Notes under the pieces: model-generated
The model's database searches: none
Told to the model about the DNA's origin: nothing
Seen by the model: the letters and a program-made list of their open reading frames with translations, nothing else
Origin: Euzebya sp.
GTDB taxonomy: Bacteria > Actinomycetota > Nitriliruptoria > Euzebyales > Euzebyaceae
Length of the DNA stretch: 60,241 bases
Assembly (NCBI RefSeq): GCF_964222135.1
Contig: NZ_CAXQBR010000062.1
Location: 1-60,241 of the forward strand
Reading direction: 5' to 3'
Shown here: piece by piece, positions 47,880 to 56,387 of the stretch
Position numbering within the stretch: the first letter of the stretch is position 1
Layout of the letters: every line of letters starts with the position of its first letter
Program-made: the position numbers and the translations under genes

Positions 47880-49102
47880 TGGCGATCACGCGAGCGACGA
47901 GCACCACCGCGCCCTCGCGCCGCCTGGTCCTCGCCGGTCGGGCGACGACCGACGCGATCGGCCTCGCCGTCGTCGGCGGCGGCCTGCTGGTCCTCGGGCT
48001 GGTCATGACGTTCAGCGCGTCCTTCGTCCAGTCCGCCGCCCAGACCGGCGACGCCTTCGACGTCTTCGCCCGCCAGGCGTTCTGGGCCGGGATCGGGCTG
48101 CCCGTGGCGCTGGTCGCCGCCGCCGTCGACTACCGCCGCTGGCGGCGGGGCACGGCCCTCGCCCTGCTGGTGACCCTCGTCGCGATGGTGCTCGTGCTCA
48201 TCGTCGGCGAGGAGATCAACGGCGCCCGCCGCTGGTTCCAGCTCGGTCCGCTCTCGGTCCAGCCGGCCGAGATCGTCAAGCTCACCCTCCCGGCCTACAC
48301 CGCCCACATCCTGGCGCTGCGCTGGGCGCGGGTGCGGCGCGGTGACGTGACCGCGATGTGGCTGCCGGCCGGCCCGGCGATCGTCCTGGCCGCCGCGCTG
48401 GTCGCGGTCAGCCCCGACCTCGAGTCCGCCGTGCTGGTCGCCGCGGTCGGGCTGACCCCGCTGTTCGTCGCGGGGCTCCCGCTGCGGATCCTCGCCATCG
48501 GCGGCGCCGTCGTCGCCGGGCTGGCGGCCTGGGCGATCTCGACGACGCCATACCGCGTCGGTCGCATCGACGCCTGGCTCGACCCGACCAACGAGGCGTT
48601 CCGGGACGGCTATGGCTACCAGACGACCCAGGGGTTCATCGCCCTCGGGAACGGCGGCGTCCTCGGCGTCGGGCTCGGGCAGGGGAGGGGCAAGTGGCTC
48701 TACGTCCCCAACGCCCACACCGACTTCATCTACGCCATCATCGGCGAGGAGCTGGGCCTGATCGGCGCGCTCTGCGTCATGGCCGCATTCGCCGCGCTCG
48801 CCTTCTTCGGCTGCCGCACCGCCATGCGGGCGCCCGACACCTTCGGCCGGCTGCTCGCCGCCGGGATCACGGCCTGGCTGGCGCTGCAGGCCGCGATCAA
48901 CATCTCCTCGGTCGTCGGCGTCCTGCCCGTGACCGGCGTCACCCTGCCGCTGGTGTCCTTCGGCGGCTCGTCGCTGGTGATCACGATGGCGGGGGTCGGC
49001 ATCCTGATCGCGGTCGCGCGCCAGTGCCCACCCGTCGGGACGCGGGCCGGCCAGGGCGGGGCCGAGGGGGTCGACGTGGAGGTGGCCGACGACGATGGGT
49101 GA
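47879..49102 (+). CDS. ftsW: Septal peptidoglycan glycosyltransferase FtsW (SEDS)
   Basis: 407 aa, ATG at 47879. Ten-helix SEDS protein that polymerises lipid II at the septum with FtsI. Signatures: MTFSASFVQSA in TM1, EEINGARRWFQLGPLSVQPAEIVKL, VSPDLESAVLV, YQTTQGFIALGNGGVLGVGLGQGRGKW, PNAHTDFIYAIIGEELGLIG with the essential Asp region, and LPVTGVTLPLVSFGGSSL. The C-terminal tail is polar and acidic. ftsW rather than rodA is indicated by its place in the dcw cluster. Overlaps murG by 8 bases. Confidence 0.92.
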   Translation: MAITRATSTTAPSRRLVLAGRATTDAIGLAVVGGGLLVLGLVMTFSASFVQSAAQTGDAFDVFARQAFWAGIGLPVALVAAAVDYRRWRRGTALALLVTLVAMVLVLIVGEEINGARRWFQLGPLSVQPAEIVKLTLPAYTAHILALRWARVRRGDVTAMWLPAGPAIVLAAALVAVSPDLESAVLVAAVGLTPLFVAGLPLRILAIGGAVVAGLAAWAISTTPYRVGRIDAWLDPTNEAFRDGYGYQTTQGFIALGNGGVLGVGLGQGRGKWLYVPNAHTDFIYAIIGEELGLIGALCVMAAFAALAFFGCRTAMRAPDTFGRLLAAGITAWLALQAAINISSVVGVLPVTGVTLPLVSFGGSSLVITMAGVGILIAVARQCPPVGTRAGQGGAEGVDVEVADDDG

Positions 49103-50384
49103 CGTGGTCCTGGTGGCCGCGGGCGGCACCGGTGGCCACGTCTTCCCGGGCCTCGCGACGGCGCACGCCCTGGCCGCCGCGCGGCCCGACCTCGACATCG
49201 AGTTCGTCGGCACAGCCGACCGGCTCGAGGCCAGGTTGGTGCCCGACGCCGGGTTCAGGTTGCACACCGTGCCGGCGATGGCCCTGAGCCGCCGGCTGTC
49301 CCCGGCGACGGTGCGCCTGCCCGGCGTGCTCCTCGGTGCGGTCCGCCGGGTCGTCCGGCTGATCCGCGAGCGCCACGTGATCGCCGCGGTCGGCTTCGGC
49401 GGTTACACCTCGGTGCCGCTCGCGCTGGCCGCCCGGGTGACCGGCACGGCGCTCGTCGTCCACGAGCAGAACGCCGTCCCCGGCGTGGCGAACCGGCTCG
49501 CGGGGCGACTGGCCGCCGTCGTCGCCGTGTCCTTCCCCGAGGCCGCCACCGGGTTCGGGGGCACCCGGACGGTCCTGACCGGCAACCCGGTCCGCCCGGA
49601 TCTGCTCGCGGCGGTCGCCGGGTCGGCGCAGGAGCGAGGTTCGGCGCGATCGGGGCCTCCCTCGCCTGACGGCGAGGTTCGGCGCGATCCTGGCGCTGGC
49701 GGGCAGGACGACGACGACCCGATCGCGACGGCCGCCGGCATCCGCGACGCCCTCCGCCCCGAGGCCCTGCGCACCTTCGGCCTCGACCCCGCCCGCCGCA
49801 CCCTGCTGGTGTTCGGCGGCAGCCAGGGCGCCCTCCGCATCAACACCGCGATCACCCAGAGCGTCGCGGCGTGGACCGAGCCGGGCCGGCTGCAGGTCCT
49901 GCACGCCGCCGGGGCGCGGACCCACGCCGACACCCGCGCCGCCTGGCAGGCCGCGGGCGTCGATCCCGACGGCGCCACGGCGGACGGCGACCTCAAGGTC
50001 GTGTGCCGCGAGTTCATCGACCGGATGGACCTGGCCTACGCCGCCGCCGACGTGGTGGTGTGCCGCGCCGGCGCCTCCTCGATCGCCGAGCTGACCGCCC
50101 TCGCCATCCCCGCGGTGATGGTGCCCTACCCCCACGCGACCGCGGACCACCAGACCGCGAACGCCCGCGCCGTCGCCCGTGCCGGCGGGGCGGTCGTGGT
50201 GCCCGACGCCGACCTCGACGCCGCGGCGCTGGTCCGCGCCGCCGAGCCGCTGCTGCTGGACGACGACCGCCACCTCGCGATGCGCGAGGGCTCGGCGTCC
50301 TTCGGGCGGCCCGACGCCGCCCGCGCCCTGGCGGCGCTGGTCCTCGAGGTCGCCGACGACCGACCCCCCACGGAGGGACCGTGA
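49095..50384 (+). CDS. murG: Lipid II synthase (UDP-GlcNAc transferase) MurG
   Basis: 429 aa, ATG overlapping ftsW. Adds GlcNAc to lipid I. GT-B fold: AAGGTGGHVFPGLATAHAL, GFGGYTSVPLALAA, HEQNAVPGVANRL, then FGGSQGALRIN and the UDP-binding CRAGASSIAELTA and PYPHATADHQTANA. The interdomain segment after GNPVRPDLL is about 35-40 residues longer than usual and is encoded by an 18-bp direct repeat (49634-49651 and 49672-49689) and a 10-bp inverted pair, so it looks like an in-frame insertion at the domain linker. Overlaps murC by 4 bases. Confidence 0.93.
   Translation: MGDVVLVAAGGTGGHVFPGLATAHALAAARPDLDIEFVGTADRLEARLVPDAGFRLHTVPAMALSRRLSPATVRLPGVLLGAVRRVVRLIRERHVIAAVGFGGYTSVPLALAARVTGTALVVHEQNAVPGVANRLAGRLAAVVAVSFPEAATGFGGTRTVLTGNPVRPDLLAAVAGSAQERGSARSGPPSPDGEVRRDPGAGGQDDDDPIATAAGIRDALRPEALRTFGLDPARRTLLVFGGSQGALRINTAITQSVAAWTEPGRLQVLHAAGARTHADTRAAWQAAGVDPDGATADGDLKVVCREFIDRMDLAYAAADVVVCRAGASSIAELTALAIPAVMVPYPHATADHQTANARAVARAGGAVVVPDADLDAAALVRAAEPLLLDDDRHLAMREGSASFGRPDAARALAALVLEVADDRPPTEGP
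49634..49727. repeat. Direct and inverted repeats inside murG
   Basis: GCGAGGTTCGGCGCGATC occurs at 49634-49651 and, identically, at 49672-49689 (38 bp apart, so in a different frame). CGCGATCGGG at 49645-49654 pairs with CCCGATCGCG at 49718-49727. The region codes for a polar, Gly/Asp/Arg-rich stretch absent from typical MurG. Confidence 0.75.
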
Positions 50385-51787
50385 GCCAGTACGCCGACCC
50401 CCGCGACCTCGAGCTGACCCCCGACACCCACGTCCACCTCATCGGGGTGGGCGGATCGGGGATGCAGGCCCTGGCCCAGGTGCTGGTCGAGCGCGGCCTG
50501 GGTGTCAGCGGCAGCGACCTGCGCGGTGGGCAGGCCTCCGCGGCCCTCGAGGCCATGGGCGCCCGCATCCACATCGGCCACGTCGCAGACCAGGTGGAGG
50601 GCGCCGACCTCGTGGTGGTCTCGAACGCCGTCCCCCCGGGCAACGTCGAGCGCGCCCGCGCCGAGGCGCTCGGCATCCCCGTCATCCTCCGCGCGGACCT
50701 GCTCGAGCTGCTGATGGCCGGCCGGCGGCGGGTGCTCATCAGCGGCACCCACGGCAAGACCACCACGACGTCGATGGTCACCGTCGCCCTGCAGGCCTGC
50801 GGGCTCGATCCCTCCTTCGCGATCGGCGGGGCGATCTCCGGGTCGACGGGCGCCCACCACGGCACCGGGGAGGTGTTCGTCGCCGAGGCCGACGAGGCGT
50901 TCCGCTCGTTCCTGCGCCTGACCCCGGACGTGGCGGTCATCACCAACCTGGAGATGGACCACCACGACGTCTACGCCGACCTCGACGCCTACCGCGACGC
51001 GTTCGTGCAGTTCCTCGACCGGCGTCCCGCGGGCGGTCTCGCGGTGTTGTGCGCGGACGACCCGGGCACCGCAGGGCTGGTCGGCGACGTCCGCGCGCCG
51101 GTCCTGACCTACGGCACCGCCGCCGACGCCGACGTCCGCATCACTGGCGTCGAGGTCACCGCCGACGGCGGATCGCGGTTCGAGCTCACCCAGGACGGCA
51201 CCCCGCTCGGCACGGTCGTGGTCGCGGTCCCCGGACGCCACAACGTCCTCAACGCCGCCGCCGCGGTGATCGCCGCCCGCGAGGTCGGTGGGGACGTGGC
51301 CGCCGCCACCGCCGGGATGGCGCAGTTCACCGGGGCGCTGCGGCGCTTCCAGCGGCTCGGCCGCGCCGGCGGGATCGAGGTCGTCGATGACTACGGCCAC
51401 CACCCGACCGAGCTGGCCGCGACCCTGGACGCCGCCCGCCAGGCGAACCCCGACGGCCGGGTCGTGGCGGTCTTCCAGCCCCACCGCTACAGCCGCACCC
51501 AGGCGATCGGGGTCGACCTGGGCCGTGCGCTCGCCAGCGCCGACCTGGTCGTCGTCACCGACGTCTACGCCGCCGGTGAGGAGCCCGTCGACGGCGTCAC
51601 CGGCGCGATGGTCGCCGACGCCGCGTCGACCGCCGGCGCGGAGGTGCGCTACCTGCCCCAGCTGTCCGGGCTGCCCGACGCCGTGCTCGAGCTCGTCGCA
51701 CCCGGCGACCTCGTCCTCACCATGGGCGCCGGCGACATCACCGAGCTCGGCCCGCAGCTGCTCGCGCGCCTCGGCGGTGCCACGTGA
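50381..51787 (+). CDS. murC: UDP-MurNAc-L-alanine ligase
   Basis: 468 aa, GTG start overlapping murG by 4 bases. ATP-dependent addition of L-Ala to UDP-MurNAc. HLIGVGGSGMQALAQVL (Rossmann-like N-domain), ISGTHGKTTTTSMVTVAL, EADEAFRSFLRLTP, NLEMDHHDVYADLDAY, GRHNVLNAAAAVIAA, DDYGHHPTELAATL and FQPHRYSRTQ are the family motifs. The central carbamyl-lysine position and order of domains are normal. Only murD of the four Mur ligases is missing from the window. Confidence 0.95.
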   Translation: MSQYADPRDLELTPDTHVHLIGVGGSGMQALAQVLVERGLGVSGSDLRGGQASAALEAMGARIHIGHVADQVEGADLVVVSNAVPPGNVERARAEALGIPVILRADLLELLMAGRRRVLISGTHGKTTTTSMVTVALQACGLDPSFAIGGAISGSTGAHHGTGEVFVAEADEAFRSFLRLTPDVAVITNLEMDHHDVYADLDAYRDAFVQFLDRRPAGGLAVLCADDPGTAGLVGDVRAPVLTYGTAADADVRITGVEVTADGGSRFELTQDGTPLGTVVVAVPGRHNVLNAAAAVIAAREVGGDVAAATAGMAQFTGALRRFQRLGRAGGIEVVDDYGHHPTELAATLDAARQANPDGRVVAVFQPHRYSRTQAIGVDLGRALASADLVVVTDVYAAGEEPVDGVTGAMVADAASTAGAEVRYLPQLSGLPDAVLELVAPGDLVLTMGAGDITELGPQLLARLGGAT

Positions 51788-52728
51788 GCGCGCCCGACCC
51801 GCTCGTCGCGGCCCTGACCGATGCGGTGGAGGGGGAGGTCCGCGCCGGCGCGCCGCTCTCGGAGCGGACGACGCTCAAGGTCGGCGGCCCCGCCCGTGCC
51901 CTGGTCCGCGCTGAATCGATCGCCGACCTGCAGGCCATCGCCGGGGTGTGCCGCGACCACGACGCGGCCTGGCTGGTCCTCGGGCGCGGCTCCAACCTGC
52001 TGATCGCCGACGCCGGCTGGGACGGCGTCGTCATCACCCTCGGCAAGGGCCTGCGCGGCGTCGAGGTCCAGCCCGGCGACGACCCGGCGGACCGCCGGGT
52101 CACCCTCGGCGGCGCAGAGCCGATGCCGGTCCTCGCCAACGCCCTCGAGCGGGAGGGGTTGGGCGGCATGGCCTTCGCCGTCGCCATCCCCGGCGCGGTC
52201 GGTGGCGCGGTGCGGATGAACGCCGGTGCCCACGGCGGCGAGATGGCCGACGTGCTTGTCGCCGTCGACGTCGTCCGCCTGACCACCGGGGCGGTCGAGC
52301 GGATCGCGGCGGCCGACCTGCACATGGCCTACCGGCGCACCGACCTGCCGCCCGACGCCGTGGTGACCGCCGCCGAGGTCTCGCTGTCCGAGGCCGATGC
52401 CGACGTCCTCGCCGCTGACATGGCCGAGATGCGCCAGTGGCGACGGGACCACCAGCCGATCAACTCCCCGTCCTGCGGGAGCGTGTTCACCAACCCGCCG
52501 GGGGACTCCGCCGGCCGGCTGATCGACACCGCGGACCTGAAGGGCCACCGGGTCGGGGGCGCCCGGATCTCCGCGGTGCACGCCAACTTCATCACCGTCG
52601 AACCAGGTGCCCGCGCGGCCGACGTCCACGCGGTCATCCGCCACGCGCAGCAGGAGGTCGAACGGATCCACGGCGTGGTGCTGCATCCTGAGGTGGTCAT
52701 CGTCGGCGACTTCGGAGAGGGGGCGTAG
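51784..52728 (+). CDS. murB: UDP-N-acetylenolpyruvylglucosamine reductase
   Basis: 314 aa, GTG overlapping murC by 4 bases. FAD enzyme reducing enolpyruvyl-UDP-GlcNAc to UDP-MurNAc with NADPH. TTLKVGGPARALV and VLGRGSNLLIADAGWDGVVI bind FAD; AIPGAVGGAVRMNAGAHGGEM, YRRTDLP, the catalytic Ser in SCGSVFTNP and the final HPEVVIVGDFG are present. The absence of the extra loop near Tyr and the NP after SVF suggest the type II form common in Gram-positives. Confidence 0.93.
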   Translation: MSAPDPLVAALTDAVEGEVRAGAPLSERTTLKVGGPARALVRAESIADLQAIAGVCRDHDAAWLVLGRGSNLLIADAGWDGVVITLGKGLRGVEVQPGDDPADRRVTLGGAEPMPVLANALEREGLGGMAFAVAIPGAVGGAVRMNAGAHGGEMADVLVAVDVVRLTTGAVERIAAADLHMAYRRTDLPPDAVVTAAEVSLSEADADVLAADMAEMRQWRRDHQPINSPSCGSVFTNPPGDSAGRLIDTADLKGHRVGGARISAVHANFITVEPGARAADVHAVIRHAQQEVERIHGVVLHPEVVIVGDFGEGA

Positions 52729-52732
52729 CGCA

Positions 52733-53782
52733 GTGAGGACCGGACCTGCCACCACCGCCCTCCGCTTCCTCGGCCTGGTCGGCCCCGCCCGCCCGGCAGC
52801 CGCACCCGCGGGGGCTGGCCGCGCCGCCGCTGGACGTGCCACCTCCGGCCGGGGTCGGGGCCGGCGCCGTGGCCCAGCCCGGCCGGCCCGAGGCGTCGCG
52901 CCCCGGCCGCCGCGGCAGGGTCCCGCCCGGCCGCTGGTGTGGCTCGGGATCGCCCAGGCGCCGGTCGCCATCGCGGGCCACCCCCGGATCCGCGAGCGCG
53001 CCATCGCCCACCTGCGCGCCCGCCGTCGCCGTGATGACATGATCACCGCGAGCCTCGCGATCCTCCTCGGACTGGTCCTGGTAACCATCGGCGTGGTGCG
53101 CTCGCCGTTGCTCGCCGTCGACGAGGTCGCCCTGGTCGGCCTCGACGGCTCCCAGCAGGACGTCGTCGCCGCGCAGGCGGGGCTGGCCGCCGGCACGAAC
53201 GTCCTGGACGTGGACCTGGGCGCGGTCGCCTCACGGGTCGAGGACCTGCCGTGGGTCCGTCGCGCCACCGCCCACCGGCGCCTGCCCTCGACGGTCGAGG
53301 TGCGCGTGGCCGTCGCCGAACCGGTCGTCCGCGCCACCGTCGGCGAGACCACCTTCCTGCTGGACGGCGACGGCGTGGTCGTCGAGTCCCTCCCCGCCGG
53401 TGCGGCGCCCGGCAGCGCGGTGACCCTGGACGACGCCGTCGACGCCCTGCCGACCGTCGAGGTGGTCACGCCGCCGAGCGTCGGGTCACGCGTCGCCGAC
53501 CCGGATCTGCAGGCCGTCGCCGCCGTCGCCGCCGCCATGCCCACCGTCGTCGCGGACTGGGTGGTCGCCTACACCGGCGTGGGGGAGGGGCAGGTCGACG
53601 CCATCCTCCACATCCCCACCGAAGACGGCACCGTCGAGCTGGTCGCCCACCTGGGCCGCGCCGAGGACGTCAGCGCCAAGGCCGCGACGATCGCCGCGCT
53701 GGTCGCCGAGACCATCGGGAACGGCACCACCCCGCAGGCCTTCGACGTCCGCATCCCCGACCGCCCCGTCGTCCGCACCTGA
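52733..53782 (+). CDS. ftsQ: FtsQ/DivIB-type division protein
   Basis: 349 aa from the GTG at 52733, 4 bases after murB. Long basic, Ala/Arg/Pro/Gly-rich cytoplasmic N-terminus (about 100 residues), one membrane segment (MITASLAILLGLVLVTIGVV), then a POTRA domain starting VDEVALVGLDGSQQDVVAAQAGLAAGTNVLDVDL and LPWVRRATAHRRLPSTVEVRVAVAEPVV, followed by a beta domain. This plan and position (before ftsZ) identify FtsQ, which recruits FtsL, FtsI and FtsW to the septum. A 534-bp regulatory gap separates it from ftsZ; ftsA is absent, as usual in actinobacteria. Confidence 0.9.
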   Translation: MRTGPATTALRFLGLVGPARPAAAPAGAGRAAAGRATSGRGRGRRRGPARPARGVAPRPPRQGPARPLVWLGIAQAPVAIAGHPRIRERAIAHLRARRRRDDMITASLAILLGLVLVTIGVVRSPLLAVDEVALVGLDGSQQDVVAAQAGLAAGTNVLDVDLGAVASRVEDLPWVRRATAHRRLPSTVEVRVAVAEPVVRATVGETTFLLDGDGVVVESLPAGAAPGSAVTLDDAVDALPTVEVVTPPSVGSRVADPDLQAVAAVAAAMPTVVADWVVAYTGVGEGQVDAILHIPTEDGTVELVAHLGRAEDVSAKAATIAALVAETIGNGTTPQAFDVRIPDRPVVRT

Positions 53783-53889
53783 TCCGTCGTCGCGCGCCCT
53801 CCGGGCGACCCGCGACCACCGCCGGACGGCCGCGCTGCCGTACCGGAGCGCGCGGCTGAGGTGCAGTTCGGCCGCTCAGGCTGTCGACG

Positions 53890-54080
53890 TGCACATCGTC
53901 GAGGTGTTCCGCCGACGCCGACGCCGGGTCCGGCCAGCCCGGGCACGGATCCCACCGAGGCCGGGCACGACCCTCACCTCTCCATCCGCACGTCGTCGGG
54001 TCTCGGCCAGCTCGGACCTGCACATCGTCCGGCACCCTCCGGGGCATCGTGCAGGTGCCGGCGCCACAACCCCGACGACG
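53890..54080. repeat. Direct and nested inverted repeats between ftsQ and ftsZ
   Basis: TGCACATCGTC occurs at 53890-53900 and 54019-54029. CGTCGTCGGG (53991-54000) pairs with CCCGACGACG (54071-54080), and inside it ACCTGCAC pairs with GTGCAGGT (about 54016-54057), giving a nested hairpin of about 90 bp. The first 100 bp of the gap (53783-53889) show only GC-rich sequence. No gene is seen in the gap. Confidence 0.6.
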
Positions 54081-54122
54081 GGCGTCCAGGTTCCCCGGCC
54101 ATCCGGGCAGGGCAGGGTTGAG

Positions 54123-54151
54123 TTGACGCCTCCAGACCCTCTGAGTAAGGT
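54123..54151 (+). promoter_or_regulatory. ftsZ promoter
   Basis: TTGACG (54123-54128), a 17-bp spacer and TAAGGT (54146-54151) form the best sigma-70-type promoter in the window. It would start a transcript about 160 bases before the ftsZ GTG. A separate promoter for ftsZ is usual in actinobacteria. Confidence 0.7.
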
Positions 54152-54180
54152 CTGTCCAGTCAAGAGGTTTACATAACTAT

Positions 54181-54205
54181 AACCCTCTACTTGAGGGTGA
54201 GGGTT
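54181..54205 (+). promoter_or_regulatory. AT-richer box and hairpin in the ftsZ leader
   Basis: The stretch 54168-54180 (TTTACATAACTAT) is far more AT-rich than its surroundings and may hold a second promoter. It is followed by AACCCTC (54181-54187), which can pair with either GAGGGT at 54193-54198 or GAGGGTT at 54199-54205, giving two competing hairpins. Similar ATAAC..CCCTC..GAGGGTGAGGG strings are, to my knowledge, found before ftsZ in other actinobacteria. Confidence 0.55.
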
Positions 54206-54316
54206 CTCCCGGACCCGAACATGCCCCGCCAGAGACCCCCGTGGTCCCCCGGCGGGCTTCCCCCATGGACCGTCCGAAGACCGTGCCGGCAGAGCACGGG
54301 TGACAAGGAGAAGCGA

Positions 54317-55534
54317 GTGGCCGCACCCCAGAACTACCTGGCCGTCATCAAGGTGGTGGGCATCGGCGGCGGTGGCGTGAACGCCGTCAACCGGATGATC
54401 GAAGCAGGCCTGAAGGGCGTGGAGTTCATCGCGGTGAACACCGACGCGCAGGCGCTGCTGATGTCCGACGCTGACGTGAAGCTCGACGTCGGGCGTGAGC
54501 TCACCCGCGGCCTGGGCGCCGGCTCCGACCCCGAGGTGGGGGAGAAGGCCGCCGAGGAGCACCGCGACGAGATCGAGGAGGTGCTGAAGGGCGCCGACAT
54601 GGTCTTCGTCACCGCTGGCGAGGGCGGCGGCACCGGCACCGGCGGCGCGCCGATCGTGGCGGACATCGCCAAGGGCCTCGGCGCGCTGACCATCGGCGTC
54701 GTCACCCGGCCGTTCTCCTTCGAGGGCAAGCGCCGCGCGATGCAGGCCGAGCACGGCGTCGAGCGGCTCGCCGCCGCCGTCGACACCCTGATCGTGATCC
54801 CGAACGACCGGCTGCTCGAGATCTCCGACACCGAGACCTCGATGCTGGAGGCGTTCCGCCTGGCCGACGACGTGCTCCTCCACGGCGTGCAGGGCATCAC
54901 CGACCTGATCACCACCCCCGGTCTGATCAACACCGACTTCGCCGACGTGTCCACCGTGATGCGCGACGCCGGCTCGGCCACGATGGGCGTCGGCAAGGCC
55001 CGCGGCGAGGGGCGTGCGCGCTCCGCGGCGGAGATGGCGATCTCCTCCCCGCTGCTCGAGGCGTCGATGGACGGCGCCCGCGGCGTCCTGCTGACGATCG
55101 CCGGCGGCTCGGACCTCGGCCTCCACGAGGTCAACGAGGCCGCCGCCGCGGTCCAGGAGCACGCCGACCCCGACGGCAACATCATCTTCGGCACCGTGAT
55201 CGACGACTCCCTCGGCGACGAGGTCAAGGTCACCGTCATCGCCGCCGGGTTCAACGACAGCCCGACCACCAAGCAGCGCGAGGCACCGACGCAGATGTCG
55301 TCCCAGGCCGCAGCCACCGTCACGGCGCTGCGCCCGGGCCGTGAGCAGCCGGCGCGCCCCGACTTCGGCCGGACCGTCCGGGTCGAGTCCCCGCCGCCGC
55401 TGCCGTCGATCCTCGAGGACGACGACGAGGACGACGAGGTGTTCCGCTCCCCGTCCGAGCCCCGTCCGGCCGCCGAGTCCCGGGACGCAGAGGACGCCGA
55501 CGACCTCGACATCCCCTCCTTCCTCCGCAGGTAG
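54317..55534 (+). CDS. ftsZ: Cell division GTPase FtsZ
   Basis: 405 aa from the GTG at 54317 with AAGGAGA upstream. Tubulin-like GTPase forming the Z ring. [14 protein letters not shown] near residue 15, the GTP signature GGGTGTG at 103-109, [15 protein letters not shown], and the catalytic T7 loop [11 protein letters not shown]. After the core (to about 318) comes an acidic linker with EDDDEDDEV and the C-terminal peptide [11 protein letters not shown], which in actinobacteria binds SepF and FtsW. SepF is encoded downstream. Transcribed from its own promoter region. Confidence 0.97.
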   Translation: MAAPQNYLAVIKVVGIGGGGVNAVNRMIEAGLKGVEFIAVNTDAQALLMSDADVKLDVGRELTRGLGAGSDPEVGEKAAEEHRDEIEEVLKGADMVFVTAGEGGGTGTGGAPIVADIAKGLGALTIGVVTRPFSFEGKRRAMQAEHGVERLAAAVDTLIVIPNDRLLEISDTETSMLEAFRLADDVLLHGVQGITDLITTPGLINTDFADVSTVMRDAGSATMGVGKARGEGRARSAAEMAISSPLLEASMDGARGVLLTIAGGSDLGLHEVNEAAAAVQEHADPDGNIIFGTVIDDSLGDEVKVTVIAAGFNDSPTTKQREAPTQMSSQAAATVTALRPGREQPARPDFGRTVRVESPPPLPSILEDDDEDDEVFRSPSEPRPAAESRDAEDADDLDIPSFLRR

Positions 55535-55565
55535 GCGCCCCGACCCCACAGCTCTCCGCTTCCCC

Positions 55566-56387
55566 ATGACCACCTCACCGTCCCCCGCCATCAGCGCGGA
55601 GGCCGTTCCTCCCGCACCCCCGCGGGTGGAGACGCCGGCGGCACCCCTCACCGGGGTGCTGTCGCCGTCGGTGGCCGCTGCGCGCTACGCGTTCTCCGAC
55701 TCCTCGGCCGGCACGATGTCGCCGACGGTCGGGGACGGCGACCACACCCGCCACCGCGCGGCGCTCGCCGCCGCGGTCGGCGTCGCACCCGATCGGATCG
55801 CGTGGATGGACCAGGTCCACGGCGACGTGGTCGTCACCGCGACCGCCCCCGCCGATCCGCCGCCGGCGTGCGACGGCGTGGTCACGACCGAACCCGGTCT
55901 GGGGCTGGGGGTGCTGGCCGCCGACTGCGTCCCGGTGCTCCTGGCGAGCCCGGGCGGCGTCGCCGCCGCCCACGCCGGTCGGGCCGGGGTCGTCAACGGG
56001 GTCGTCGGCGCCACGGCGCGGCGGCTGCGCGAGGTGACCGGCGACGACGTCACCGACCGCGACGTCGTGCTCGGCCCGGCCATCGGCCCGTGCTGCTACG
56101 AGGTCTCCGAGGACGTGGCTGACGAGGTCGTCGCGGCCATCGGCGGCGCCGTCGGCCGTCGGGTGCGGACCACCACGACGTGGGGGACCACGTCGGTGGA
56201 CCTGCCCGGCGCGGTCGTGGCCCAGCTCGACGTGCTCGGCGTCCACCGGATCCGCCGGGCGGGCGCCTGCACCCGCTGCGGCGGGCGGGACCGCTGGTTC
56301 TCCCACCGCGCGACCCTGGCGGAGGGACGTCCGGCCGGACGCCACGCCGGCGTCGTCGTCCACCTCGCGGGGGGCCGCCGTGCCTGA
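55566..56387 (+). CDS. pgeF: Peptidoglycan editing factor PgeF (multicopper-oxidase-like, YfiH/DUF152)
   Basis: 273 aa, ATG 31 bases after ftsZ. Laccase-domain family; E. coli PgeF removes wrongly inserted serine from UDP-MurNAc peptides. Metal-binding residues are in WMDQVHGDVV, AADCVPVLLASPGGVAAAHAGRAGVVNG (Cys and His) and CCYEVSEDVADEV. A CTRCGG near the end continues the family pattern. The first 30 residues are a Pro/Ala-rich extension. Usual position after ftsZ in actinobacteria; overlaps yggS by 8 bases. Confidence 0.9.
   Translation: MTTSPSPAISAEAVPPAPPRVETPAAPLTGVLSPSVAAARYAFSDSSAGTMSPTVGDGDHTRHRAALAAAVGVAPDRIAWMDQVHGDVVVTATAPADPPPACDGVVTTEPGLGLGVLAADCVPVLLASPGGVAAAHAGRAGVVNGVVGATARRLREVTGDDVTDRDVVLGPAIGPCCYEVSEDVADEVVAAIGGAVGRRVRTTTTWGTTSVDLPGAVVAQLDVLGVHRIRRAGACTRCGGRDRWFSHRATLAEGRPAGRHAGVVVHLAGGRRA

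Noticed and set aside
53783-54316. Missing ftsA as an anomaly
   Set aside because: Actinobacteria generally lack ftsA and use SepF, which is present at 57152.
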